A stretch of DNA of 47,431 nucleotides, taken from assembly GCA_051651625.1 (NCBI GenBank), contig JBOFSQ010000076.1, forward strand, positions 1 through 47,431. Reading direction: 5' to 3'. Positions 31,331-40,000 of the stretch are shown piece by piece. The translations under genes were made by a program, and so were the position numbers. Origin of the DNA: JBOFSQ01 sp051651625. GTDB taxonomy: Bacteria > Planctomycetota > Planctomycetia > Pirellulales > Thermoguttaceae. The notes under the pieces are model-generated. The model saw only the letters and a list, made by a program, of their open reading frames with translations, searched no databases and was not told the origin of the DNA. The number at the start of each line of letters is the position of its first letter. Positions within the stretch are counted from its first letter, which is position 1.

Positions 31331-32324
31331 ACAGTCGCATCGCGCGGAGATTTTCGTGTGGAGTTGCTCGCGGGACTTCGCACCCTGCGCCGATGATGAA
31401 TGCGCGCCCCGCTTGACGCGAACAGTCCGAAACAGCGGCGGAGATCGCATCGGGCGTGCTGTTACAGAGTACGGCAACGGGGTCGATGTTGCCAGCGAGA
31501 GTTTGCTGCGGCCCCATCGCTTCGCGGGCCGCGCTGATCGAAACCATCGAGTCGAGATCGACAATATCGCATCCGAGCGTACCAACCTCCACAAGCGAGC
31601 GGCTGATGTTCCCGCAAATGTGGAGCCGAACGCGGCCACCGTGCGCGTGAATCGCATCGACGAGTCGCCGCTCATACGGTAACACAAACTCACGATACAA
31701 ACGCGGCCCAACAAGCGACGCCGCTGCGTCGCCGACACCGATGATGTCGGCTCCGGCGTCGATCTGTGCGATTGCAAACCGTGTTGCCGTCTCTACGCAC
31801 CGCGAGAAAAGACCCGCAACAAAATCGGGATCGTCGATGAAGTCGAGCATCAAGGCGTTGATTCCGCGTAGGTCGGCGGCCTCCGCACACGGCCCCTCGA
31901 CCCATCCTTCGATCCACTTCTGACCACGAACTTTTTCGGCGAAGAGACGCACCGCATCGACACGATCACGCATCCGACTCCCTTCGCGTAACGGGTCGGG
32001 GGCGACGAGCGAGTTGAGTTTCGTCTTGTCTGCCAAGAGCGCACACGACTCGTCAATCGCGGGCGGTTGGTCGTCGAAGAAATGAATGCGTGCGCCGCAG
32101 TCGGCGGCTTCGCGGGCGGGGTCGCTGATTGCGGAAACGTGGTCGCTCTCAAACGTCTCGGCCACAGCGAGTTGCCCTTCGACGAGTCGCCGAAAATCGG
32201 TTGCGTACTCACCATAAGTAACACCGATAAGATCGGCGGCAAACATCATCGTAATCGGCATAAACGCAGGCCGATCCGGCACGCCACCACGAAGCGTTGT
32301 CAAAATGCGTTCGTGACTGTTCAT
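31329..32324 (-). CDS. Uroporphyrinogen decarboxylase (URO-D) family protein, MtaA/MtbA-like methyltransferase
   Basis: A 331-residue TIM-barrel protein. Rather than haem synthesis, it resembles the cobamide:thiol methyltransferase branch. The zinc-binding H-x-C appears in RLHICGN (about 235-241) and a second Cys in IGAGCEVP near the C-terminus, the H-C-C set of MtaA/MtbA. N-terminal PDRPAFMPITMMFAADLIG is typical of this branch. The methyl acceptor is unknown; no corrinoid protein or MtaB-type gene is nearby. ATG at 32324. The C-terminus (HENLRAMRL) ends at a dispersed repeat. Confidence 0.85.
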   Translation of the reverse strand: MNSHERILTTLRGGVPDRPAFMPITMMFAADLIGVTYGEYATDFRRLVEGQLAVAETFESDHVSAISDPAREAADCGARIHFFDDQPPAIDESCALLADKTKLNSLVAPDPLREGSRMRDRVDAVRLFAEKVRGQKWIEGWVEGPCAEAADLRGINALMLDFIDDPDFVAGLFSRCVETATRFAIAQIDAGADIIGVGDAAASLVGPRLYREFVLPYERRLVDAIHAHGGRVRLHICGNISRSLVEVGTLGCDIVDLDSMVSISAAREAMGPQQTLAGNIDPVAVLCNSTPDAISAAVSDCSRQAGRAFIIGAGCEVPRATPHENLRAMRL

Positions 32325-32382
32325 GGGATGATCCTATCTCAAAACAACGCACTGGTGCCTTGGAATTCGTTATAAAAGAAAA

Positions 32383-34257
32383 TCACCACATCCGCGATGT
32401 GGTCTGCGTAGCGGTTGACGTTGGTTGGTTCAACTGTAGCGATGTCTTCGTGATTTCGATTGGGTAACGTTTTTGAAGCTGCGTGAAGTATTCGACGTGC
32501 TTTTCTTGGCGACGTTCGTTGCAAATCTTTTCGCGGATTGTCGCCTGCGTATCGACGAACGGTGTGAAACTCGTCTCGACTCGTTCCAAAACTCGAACGA
32601 TGTAAAACCCTTGTGGCGTCTCGATTATCTGCGAAAGTTGGCCGACGGGTGCGGTGAAAATCGTGTCGTCGAGCTGCTGCGACGCGAGGTTGCCGCGCGT
32701 CATCCAGTCCCAAACGCCGCCGCTGGACGCCTTCGTCCCTTCAGAATGTTCGCGGGCGATTTGATCCATCGACGCGCCAGACGACACTGCGTTCCCCATC
32801 CACGCCAACTTGTTCCACGCATCGCGGTCACTCGTCGCACCACCTTTTTTCGTGAACAGTTCCTGCCAGCGTGCCTTCCCCTTCTGTTCAAAGTCGCTCT
32901 TGTGACGGTTGTAGTAATCGAGCATCTCGTCGTGAGTACACTGCGACTCAACCTCGCCAACACACGCCGAAAGCCAACCAAACGCAATCGCCTTCCGCGT
33001 GAACAAAAGACGTTCACGTTCGAGCGAAGTCGCGTAGTCGTTCTTGAGTTTGAGCTTGAGTGCGGCGACGTTTTCTACCTTCAGTGCCTTCACCAACTTG
33101 CCGACTTCTTCTTGGTCAAACGCCGTCCCTACACGCTTTTCCTGCGCCTCAACTTCGTCACGCTTGCGACTGGCAACGAAGTCGTTGTATAAGAGCGCGA
33201 TTTGAATCTGGTCTTGCAGCAACATCGGATACTGCGCCATCATCATTTGCCGAATGAAGTTTTCACGCTGTTCGGCGGTGATTTCACTCTTCTGCGCATC
33301 GGTGAGCGTGGCGAACTTTTCTTCCCACGATTCAATCGCGTTGCGTTTTGCTTGCGGAAGAATGTCGCAGAGCAAGACGACGTGCGTGCCGATTCGGGCA
33401 ACGGTGTCGGCCCCTTGAACGTTGATGATTTCAGAGAACACTGGCGGCGAAAGCGCAGCCGCTTCGGGTGCGGCGGGCGGCGTGAACGACGTGGCCACGG
33501 GCGGTGCATACGACGACGGTGCAAGTGGCGAAGCGAGTGGCGGCGCGATCTGGTTTGCAACCGAAGTCGCAACCGGTTCTGACCAGTGACTTGGCGCGGC
33601 GTCGATTGCGGGAAGCGGTTCGCCGACGGAACCCCAAACGTCGTTAGACGCCGGAGCGAGAGATGAGGGGCTAGGGGCGAGAGGCGAGGGAGAAACGAAC
33701 TGCTCCACTGGCGTTGGCTCGGCAATCGGAGTGAGCGAACTTGCGACTGGCTCAACTGGTTGCGGGAAACTCGCGGCCATCGGTGTATACGTCGCCACTT
33801 CGTTGGGCGAGTATGTCGGCACGGAGGTCGGCACGGAGGCAGGTGCAACCGGAGCCGATACAACCGGCACTGGCACCGGTGCAAACTGCGGTGGCGCGGG
33901 CTGCGCGGCATAAGTTTGCATCGGCGGCGTGACAGGAGCTTGTGCAACCGGAGCCGGTGCCGTTGCAACCGTGGCCGGCGGTGCGGACGAAAACCCTGCG
34001 ATGAGTGGCGGCGGCGTACTCGATCCGGTTTGGCCCCCGAATGTTGACGGCGCAGCGGACGCCGCGACGGGGTCGTTGTGGTGCAAGTTTGCGTCCCAAG
34101 ATGGTGCCGCGGGATAGTCGGGGCGAGTGGTGCCGTTCCACGATTTCCAGCGTTCTTTGAGTCCAGCCGAAATGTTGTCGAACAGTTTCGGATTGGCCAT
34201 CACGGCTCCGATTGTCGCCAGTGAGGCGATGAGTGTAAAGGAGTAGAGATGTTTCAC
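32383..34257 (-). CDS. Exported parvulin-type peptidyl-prolyl isomerase (SurA/PrsA-like)
   Basis: Predicted periplasmic folding helper of 624 residues. Layout: N-terminal hydrophobic signal or anchor (LYSFTLIASLATIGAVMA, about 4-21); long Pro/Ala/Ser-rich linker (about 60-260); SurA-like helical N-domain (about 290-450); PpiC domain at about 460-565 (RWQELFTKK, SGGVWDWMTRG, GQLSQIIETPQGFYIVRVLE); short C-terminal helix. The start is placed at GTG 34257 because AAAAGG lies 7 nt upstream and the signal follows directly; the frame remains open 32 codons further up without signal character. A possible promoter is TTGCGG-17-TAAACT on the minus strand (34353-34325). Confidence 0.87.
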   Translation of the reverse strand: MKHLYSFTLIASLATIGAVMANPKLFDNISAGLKERWKSWNGTTRPDYPAAPSWDANLHHNDPVAASAAPSTFGGQTGSSTPPPLIAGFSSAPPATVATAPAPVAQAPVTPPMQTYAAQPAPPQFAPVPVPVVSAPVAPASVPTSVPTYSPNEVATYTPMAASFPQPVEPVASSLTPIAEPTPVEQFVSPSPLAPSPSSLAPASNDVWGSVGEPLPAIDAAPSHWSEPVATSVANQIAPPLASPLAPSSYAPPVATSFTPPAAPEAAALSPPVFSEIINVQGADTVARIGTHVVLLCDILPQAKRNAIESWEEKFATLTDAQKSEITAEQRENFIRQMMMAQYPMLLQDQIQIALLYNDFVASRKRDEVEAQEKRVGTAFDQEEVGKLVKALKVENVAALKLKLKNDYATSLERERLLFTRKAIAFGWLSACVGEVESQCTHDEMLDYYNRHKSDFEQKGKARWQELFTKKGGATSDRDAWNKLAWMGNAVSSGASMDQIAREHSEGTKASSGGVWDWMTRGNLASQQLDDTIFTAPVGQLSQIIETPQGFYIVRVLERVETSFTPFVDTQATIREKICNERRQEKHVEYFTQLQKRYPIEITKTSLQLNQPTSTATQTTSRMW

Positions 34258-34364
34258 AGTGACACCTTTTGGCCTGCGTGGGCCTAGCGAAAAACTTGTA
34301 GTCGTCTCGAACGAGAATCGGCGGAGTTTAGCAACTTCCCGCCACCACCGCAAGAGGGAAATAT

Positions 34365-34437
34365 GAGACCTGTTCGGAAACTTGCACCCGCACAGCGGTT
34401 CGACATAGCCGAACCTGAACTACCAAATCACCAAGTT
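34365..34437. repeat. MITE-like element remnant (family B)
   Basis: Left end GAGACCTGTTCGGAAACTTG and GCACCCGCACAGC, one copy of the hairpin arm (GGTTCGACATAGCCGAACC, one change), then GAACTACCAAATCACC. The second arm and right terminal repeat are lost. Confidence 0.8.
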
Positions 34438-34475
34438 TCGCCAATCGTCCACGATTTTTGATCCACTGATAGTTC

Positions 34476-34620
34476 TTTTTTCTCACACGAAGTACACGAA
34501 GAGGAGAGAACGCGGAACACGCGGAAAAACGGAAGACGCGAAACTCTGAACTTCCGCGTCTTTCCGTCCTTCCGTGTTTTCCGCGTTAAAATTCTTCTTC
34601 GTGCCTTCGTGTGAGACGCA
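34476..34620. repeat. Long nested hairpin of CACACGAAG / GAACGCGGAA units (family G)
   Basis: Outer arms TCTCACACGAAG and CTTCGTGTGAGA (to 34615) enclose inner arms such as AACGCGGAAAACACGG-like sequence and CCGTGTTTTCCGCGTT, down to AACTCTGAACTTCCGCG near the loop. The gap 34258-34849 contains only this, the element at 34365, the array at 34648 and the kinase promoter. Confidence 0.8.
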
Positions 34621-34647
34621 TCAAAAATTGTTAGCGGACTGCGATTA

Positions 34648-34808
34648 GGGGGCACTCGCTTACGCTTCGTGTTCTGATGCTGCTACTCGCTTACGCTTCC
34701 CGCTCCGATCCTGCCACTCGCTTACGCTTCCCGCTCCGATCCTGCCACTCGCTTACGCTTCCCGCTCCGATCCTGCCACTCGCTTACGCTTCCCGCTCCG
34801 ATCTTGCC
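34648..34808 (+). repeat. Family A tandem array, five units of 31 bp
   Basis: ACTCGCTTACGCTTC recurs at 34654, 34685, 34716, 34747 and 34778. The first unit has the usual CGTGTTCTGAT, the others CCCGCTCCGATC, a variant shared with the degenerate copy before the permease gene (about 10010-10030). Confidence 0.92.
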
Positions 34809-34814
34809 ACACGA

Positions 34815-34842
34815 TTGACAATCGCATCGGAAATGGTACGAT
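34815..34842 (+). promoter_or_regulatory. Predicted promoter of the Ser/Thr kinase gene, possibly giving leaderless mRNA
   Basis: Consensus TTGACA (34815-34820), 16-bp spacer, TACGAT (34837-34842). The expected transcription start (about 34849) coincides with the ATG at 34850, so the mRNA would have no leader, consistent with the absence of an SD. Confidence 0.6.
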
Positions 34843-34849
34843 TCCCGCC

Positions 34850-36328
34850 ATGTCACCAACAGACGAACTGCTCCATCTCGTTCAATCGACGCGGCTGCTC
34901 ACGCCGTCCCAAGTGCAAGACATTTTGGTCGGCTTCGCGGGAACCCCCGTCACGCCCGACGCCTTCTTGCAAGCGGGCGTCCGGCTCGGCCTCTTCACGA
35001 AGATGCAGGTCGATAAACTCAAAAACGGCGACACAACCGGATATATCTTCGGCGACTACAAAGCTCTCTATATGGTCGGCGCAGGGACGTTCGCCCGCGT
35101 CTTTCGAGCCGTCAACGTCGATACGCAACAAGTCGTCGCCGTCAAAGTTTTGCGTGGACGCTTCAGCGACAACAAAGAGTTCATCAAACACTTTTTGCAC
35201 GAAGCACAACTCGGTCAGCAAATCGTTCACCCAAACATCGTCCCGATCTACGGTGCCAGCAGCGAAGGACTCATACATTTCATGGCGATGGAGTTCGTCG
35301 AAGGACAGACGCTCCGCGAGTTTGTCAAGGTTCGCAAAAAGGTCGATGCACTCGTCGCAACGCAGATCGTCCGCGACATCGCCGACGGTCTTCAATACGC
35401 CGCCAAACGCGGCCTCCAGCACCGCGACCTCAAGTTGAGCAACGTCTTACTCTCGTCGAGCGGGATGGCAAAACTCGTTGACTTCGGACTCGCTTCTATC
35501 GCGGAGCAAGCGAGTGTGAACGTACCGTTCCTCAAAAATCAGCAGTCTATCGACTACATCGCTCTCGAACGAACCAGCGGCGTTGCGAAGAACGACAACC
35601 GCAGCGACATCTACTTTCTCGGCTGCATCTATTATCATCTGCTCGCTGGTACGTCGCCGTTTCTTGAGACGAAAGACCGCGCCAAACGACTCGACCGCAA
35701 CCGCTTCTTCAATGTCCGCCCCGTTCAGGCACATGAACCGACCGTGCCGCACGCCGTCGCTCAAGTCGTTGAGAAGGCGATGAAAGTACAACCGACGCAA
35801 CGCTATCAAACTCCCGCCGCAATGCTCGCCGACTTGGAGCGTCTGCTTGCGCAGCTCAAGTCGGGCGAAGTCCCGCTGGTTGCGCACGGAAAACCGCAGC
35901 CAGTGCAAGAAGACGCCGCGTCGCCCGCCGCCGTCGTCGCACCAACGCCAACGCGGGGAACGGTGATGGTCGTCGATAGTCACGCCGAGATGCAAGACGC
36001 GCTTCGCACGTCGTTTCGCAAACACGGTTTTCGCGTCCTCGTCGTCGCCGACGCTGAACGCGCCATTATGCGACTCCGCGACGAACCGACGCTCGTCGAT
36101 TGCGTCATGTTCAACGCAACGTCGCTTGGGATCAAAGGGGTTCGTGCGTTCAACGAAGTCGCCGCCGACCACTCGCGGGCGACGCCGCTCCCCGCGATAC
36201 TCATCCTCGCCGAATCGCAAAACGACTACAAGGCCGAAGCCGTCACCAGCGAACGCCACGTCGTCTTGCAAATGCCAGTCAAAATGAAACAACTCCGCGA
36301 CACCGTTGCAGCGTTGCTGGAAGAGTGA
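34850..36328 (+). CDS. Serine/threonine protein kinase with C-terminal pseudo-receiver domain
   Basis: A 492-residue cytoplasmic Hanks-type kinase. Residues 1-60 are a helical region common before planctomycete kinases (LLTPSQVQDIL, GLFTKMQVDKL). Kinase domain about 68-340: Gly loop GAGTFARVF, VAVKVLRG (K99), HRDLKLSN (191-198), DFGLAS (211-216). A Pro/Ala linker leads to a receiver-like fold (about 374-492): VMVVDSHAEMQDALRTSF is the first strand and helix, but the phospho-acceptor site reads MFNATS, Asn instead of Asp, so it is probably not phosphorylated and may serve as a binding domain. There is no membrane segment. The next gene, a hybrid histidine kinase, is co-directional but separated by a repeat element. 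Confidence 0.92.
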   Translation: MSPTDELLHLVQSTRLLTPSQVQDILVGFAGTPVTPDAFLQAGVRLGLFTKMQVDKLKNGDTTGYIFGDYKALYMVGAGTFARVFRAVNVDTQQVVAVKVLRGRFSDNKEFIKHFLHEAQLGQQIVHPNIVPIYGASSEGLIHFMAMEFVEGQTLREFVKVRKKVDALVATQIVRDIADGLQYAAKRGLQHRDLKLSNVLLSSSGMAKLVDFGLASIAEQASVNVPFLKNQQSIDYIALERTSGVAKNDNRSDIYFLGCIYYHLLAGTSPFLETKDRAKRLDRNRFFNVRPVQAHEPTVPHAVAQVVEKAMKVQPTQRYQTPAAMLADLERLLAQLKSGEVPLVAHGKPQPVQEDAASPAAVVAPTPTRGTVMVVDSHAEMQDALRTSFRKHGFRVLVVADAERAIMRLRDEPTLVDCVMFNATSLGIKGVRAFNEVAADHSRATPLPAILILAESQNDYKAEAVTSERHVVLQMPVKMKQLRDTVAALLEE

Positions 36329-36332
36329 ACAG

Positions 36333-36508
36333 TAGACCTGCTCGGAAACTTGCACCCGTACAGCGGTTCGGCATAGCCGAACCCTCCAAACGCCTAAGGC
36401 GTTGATAACTGGAGGGTTCGGCTATGCCGAACCGGAAATTGGAGGGGGCGGCTATGCCGAACCAGAACTACCAAATCGCCCCAATTTTGATGTTTCCGAA
36501 CAAGTCAA
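36333..36508. repeat. MITE-like element with extra hairpin arm (family B), 176 bp
   Basis: Begins TAGACCTGCTCGGAAACTTG 5 bp after the kinase stop and ends TTTCCGAACAAGTCA; the last bases depart from the terminal repeat. It has one extra GGCTATGCCGAACC copy (36438-36462 region). It occupies the gap between the two kinase genes and ends about 10 bp before the histidine kinase ATG. A frame through it (ITGGFGYAEPE) is continuous with that gene. Confidence 0.85.
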
Positions 36509-36518
36509 TATAACCAAT

Positions 36519-39500
36519 ATGCAAATAAACCTTGAATACATCACACATCACGTTTACGCCGTTTCGCTGATGCTCGGTGCGGTACTGGTGATGATTGGGC
36601 TTACAGTCTGGCTGCGACGAAACCGCGCGAGCTGGCGATTTGTCACTATTTCGTGGCTGATACTCCTTGTGGTGCTTGCGCTCAACGCGGAGTGGATGGT
36701 TCGTGAAGACATCGAACAGCAATCTGATTGGGAAGACCATATTCGCAGTCTCACTACGGCACTCGCCGCCTCAACTCAAGAACTCGGACACGCACGCCTC
36801 CGCCCCGGTGAATTATACGATCAGAAACTTCTAAACCAAATCACACGCCTACAAGCGGCGTGGTGCCGCGACCTGCCGTTCGTTGCCAAGGCCTATACGT
36901 TTCGGCTGCGTCCGGGGAAAAACGATGCACTCGATTACGTTTGCAACGCCCCGAGCGATGTCGATTTCGATTGCGTGTTTGAAGGAGTCATCGAAGAAGG
37001 TGGGCCGCCGTTTGTACCGTTTGTTATTGAAGGCCAAGATGTTTGGGACGAAAAATACGCCGAAGCATTCGAGGGAAAACATGTGGTCAGCGATGCTGCC
37101 GGTGCCGACAATCCGTACAACTGCTTGGTCACTCTCGCACCACTATACGACGACAGCGGTAATATCGAGGCCGTTCTTCGCGTCGATTACCACAAAAATA
37201 ACGTCGGCCCCGACGCAGGTCATTCTCACGACAAGTCGCGTGGGCAACTGTTGTTTTCGATACTGTTCACGCTCAGCGGAATCGTGATGGTCGGCAATCT
37301 GCGAGGTTCGCTGGCGAAGTCGCGAGCCTACAGTATACAGATGCAGGCGATGCAAGAAGCAAAACGCGAGACCGACGAACGGATGCGCGTTATGTTCGAC
37401 TCGACTCCGATGGCCAGCACGCTTTGGGACGCCGACACGATGACAATGATCGCCTGCAATGCAGGGACGCTGCGACTTTTCGGCGTGAACAGCGCGGAAG
37501 AATACATCGCAAACTTTTACCGATGGTCGCCGGAGTTTCAGCCGTGTGGTCGCCCTTCGCAAGAGATGGCAGTCGAACAGGTTCAGGCAGCGATTGCGGA
37601 CGGCAGTGTCCACTTTGAATGGATACACCAGCGGTTCGACGGGACGGCGTTTCCCGCCGACGTCACACTTGCCTGCACGATGTTGAACGGGCGTTCGGTC
37701 GTGGCAGGATTCGTCCGCGACATGACCGAAGAGAAAGAGAGCCAGCGTCAAGCCGTCGAAGCGAACGAACGATTGCAAGTAATGTTTGACGCCAACCCAA
37801 TCGCGTACACGCTTTGGGACGCCGCCGACATGAAGCTCATCAACTGCAACGCTGTAGCACTGAAACTCTACGGCCTTGTTAGCGAACAAGACTTTATCGA
37901 AAACTTCGACAAACTCTCGCCGGAATATCAACCGAGTGGCCGACCTTCGATGGAAGTGGCGTTTGAAAATGTCACGAACGTCAAGACGACGGGGTTCCAC
38001 TGTTTCGAGTGGATGCATCAGCGTGCCGACAACGGCGTTCCGATTCCGGCGGAGGTAACGCTCGTGCGTTCGTACCTCAACGGGCGTATGGTGATTGCGG
38101 GATTTGTCCGCGACTTAACGGAGCACAAGCAATCGCAAGAAAACCTCGCCAAAGAACAGGCGGAGCTGCGGCGTGCGAAAGACGCCGCCGAAAAGTCGGC
38201 CCGCGTCAAGAGCGAGTTCCTTGCAAATATGTCGCACGAAATTCGGACGCCGATGAACGCGATCCTCGGCATGACTTATCTCTGTCTCCAAACCGAAATG
38301 ACAGAGCAGCAACGCGACTACCTCGACAAGGCGCAGTCGGCCACTACAAACCTGCTTCGCATCATCGACGACATTCTCGACTTCTCAAAAATCGAAGCGG
38401 GCAAACTCGGTATCGAAGAGGTTCCGTTCCGTCTCTCCGAAACGATGCGCGACATCGGCGACGTTCTCGCGTTCAAGGTTCAAGAGAAAAAACTTGTTCT
38501 GCGAACGGAGATTGATCCATCGGTCCCCGACGAACTTTTGGGCGACCCGCTTCGGCTGCGACAAATCTTGCTCAACTTGGCCAACAACGCGATCAAGTTT
38601 ACCAGCGAAGGCGAAGTTGCGATTCTCGTCAGTTGCGAAGTTTCGGACGCAACGCCTGTCGTGCAGATTGAAAAGAGCGGAGTCGTTCTTGCGTTTTCCG
38701 TCTCCGACACCGGTATCGGTATGACGCCCGAACAGGTTCAGCGGCTCTTCACTTCGTTTACGCAGGCCGACAGTTCGACGACGCGAAAGTACGGCGGCAC
38801 GGGACTCGGCCTTGTCATCTCCAAAAATCTTGTCGAGTTAATGGGCGGTCAAATCGACGTGACTAGCACCGCTGGTGTTGGGACGACGTTCCGTTTCACT
38901 GTTCGCATGCGAGAAAACTTTGCTGTCGCTGCGGCGTACAGTGGTGAGAGCGACTTGTCGCATTGCCGCTTCCTAATCGTTGACGACAACGAAACCGACC
39001 GCGAATACATCAGCAAACTTGCGCACAACTTCACTTCTCATGTTGATACTGTTGAGAGTGGTGAGAAGGCGATAGAGGCGTTGCAGCGGGCGTCGCGCGA
39101 GGGGATGAAGTACGACCTCTTGCTCATCGATTGGAAGATGCCGCGTCTCGACGGGATCGAGACGATCCGCCGCATTCGTGACGACGAACAGATCATCGAC
39201 CCGCCGGGGATTCTGATGGCGTCGGCGTATGACCGGAGCGAGTGTCTGCGGCAGACGGCTGGACTCGGACTCGCCGGAATGCTTACAAAGCCGATTTCGA
39301 TGCAGGCGTTTGAGGAGTCGGTACGGGAGGTAATTCGGTACAATCATCCTGTGGTTCATCATACACAAGCGTCGGAGCCGCGTGACATCGCTGGTGCGCG
39401 CATCTTGCTTGCCGAAGACAACAAGATCAACCAGATCGTCGCGCAGGGGATGCTGGCAATGCTCGGCGTTGAACTGACGATAGCAAACGATGGTGCTGAA

Positions 39501-39785
39501 GCGGTCGCACTTGTTCGAGACCGCGACTTTGATCTTATTTTGATGGACGTTCAGATGCCGAACATGGACGGTCTTGAAGCGACGCAAGCGATTCGTCATC
39601 TGGATAAACCGGGGATCGACAAACTCCCGATCCTTGCGATGACGGCGAACGCAATGGATGTCGATTACCAAAAGAGTCTCGCGGTCGGTATGAACGACCA
39701 TCTCACCAAACCGATTGACCCAATCAAACTCCGCAAAGCCCTAGAAACGTGGCTACCAGAGAAGCAGTCAGAACACGAAGCGTAA
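36519..39785 (+). CDS. Hybrid sensor histidine kinase, two PAS domains and two receivers
   Basis: A 1088-residue membrane sensor. Helices at about 10-31 and 40-58, an extracytoplasmic segment about 60-240, and a helix about 243-262. Two similar PAS domains follow (about 290-400 and 420-540; each has a TLWDAxxM, then a GRPSxExA segment), suggesting internal duplication. HisKA has the H-box NMSHEIRTPMNAILGM (His near 573). HATPase shows NLANNAIKF, DTGIGM and GGTGLGLVISKNL. Receiver 1 (about 815-930; LLLIDWKMPRLDG) and receiver 2 (about 960-1078; LILMDVQMPNMDG) both keep the acceptor Asp. The start is ATG 36519; the frame opens 39 codons earlier inside a MITE-like element. The last residues, SEHEA and the stop, come from a family A repeat. 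Confidence 0.93.
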   Translation: MQINLEYITHHVYAVSLMLGAVLVMIGLTVWLRRNRASWRFVTISWLILLVVLALNAEWMVREDIEQQSDWEDHIRSLTTALAASTQELGHARLRPGELYDQKLLNQITRLQAAWCRDLPFVAKAYTFRLRPGKNDALDYVCNAPSDVDFDCVFEGVIEEGGPPFVPFVIEGQDVWDEKYAEAFEGKHVVSDAAGADNPYNCLVTLAPLYDDSGNIEAVLRVDYHKNNVGPDAGHSHDKSRGQLLFSILFTLSGIVMVGNLRGSLAKSRAYSIQMQAMQEAKRETDERMRVMFDSTPMASTLWDADTMTMIACNAGTLRLFGVNSAEEYIANFYRWSPEFQPCGRPSQEMAVEQVQAAIADGSVHFEWIHQRFDGTAFPADVTLACTMLNGRSVVAGFVRDMTEEKESQRQAVEANERLQVMFDANPIAYTLWDAADMKLINCNAVALKLYGLVSEQDFIENFDKLSPEYQPSGRPSMEVAFENVTNVKTTGFHCFEWMHQRADNGVPIPAEVTLVRSYLNGRMVIAGFVRDLTEHKQSQENLAKEQAELRRAKDAAEKSARVKSEFLANMSHEIRTPMNAILGMTYLCLQTEMTEQQRDYLDKAQSATTNLLRIIDDILDFSKIEAGKLGIEEVPFRLSETMRDIGDVLAFKVQEKKLVLRTEIDPSVPDELLGDPLRLRQILLNLANNAIKFTSEGEVAILVSCEVSDATPVVQIEKSGVVLAFSVSDTGIGMTPEQVQRLFTSFTQADSSTTRKYGGTGLGLVISKNLVELMGGQIDVTSTAGVGTTFRFTVRMRENFAVAAAYSGESDLSHCRFLIVDDNETDREYISKLAHNFTSHVDTVESGEKAIEALQRASREGMKYDLLLIDWKMPRLDGIETIRRIRDDEQIIDPPGILMASAYDRSECLRQTAGLGLAGMLTKPISMQAFEESVREVIRYNHPVVHHTQASEPRDIAGARILLAEDNKINQIVAQGMLAMLGVELTIANDGAEAVALVRDRDFDLILMDVQMPNMDGLEATQAIRHLDKPGIDKLPILAMTANAMDVDYQKSLAVGMNDHLTKPIDPIKLRKALETWLPEKQSEHEA

Positions 39786-39972
39786 GCGAGTGACACATCA
39801 GAGCACGAAGCGTAAGCGAGTGACACATCAGAACACGAAGCGTAAGCGAGCAACACATCAGAACACGAAGCGTAAGCGAGTGACACATCAGAACACGAAG
39901 CGTAAGCGAGTGCCCGAAGTAGTGGTCGAGGTTATCGGCCAGCTATCATAACACGAAGCGTAAGCGAGCGAC
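39767..39972 (-). repeat. Family A tandem array, five units of 30 bp plus one isolated copy
   Basis: GARCACGAAGCGTAAGCGAG starts at 39771, 39801, 39831, 39861 and 39891 (linker TGACACATCA), with a further partial copy at 39950. The first unit overlaps the end of the histidine kinase gene and provides its TAA. No gene lies between here and ybeY (40001). Confidence 0.93.
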
Positions 39973-40000
39973 GAACAGCCTCACACTACACAAAACAGTT

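Noticed and set aside
31329..32324. HemE (uroporphyrinogen decarboxylase of haem synthesis)
   Set aside because: The HICGN and GAGCEVP zinc ligands and the N-terminus fit the cobamide methyltransferase branch; no other haem gene is nearby.
36402..36518. Longer N-terminus for the histidine kinase starting inside the MITE-like element
   Set aside because: The 39 extra residues (ITGGFGYAEPEIGGGGYAEP and so on) are translated repeat sequence; the membrane sensor starts naturally at 36519. The same reasoning removes the 16-residue extension of PurD.
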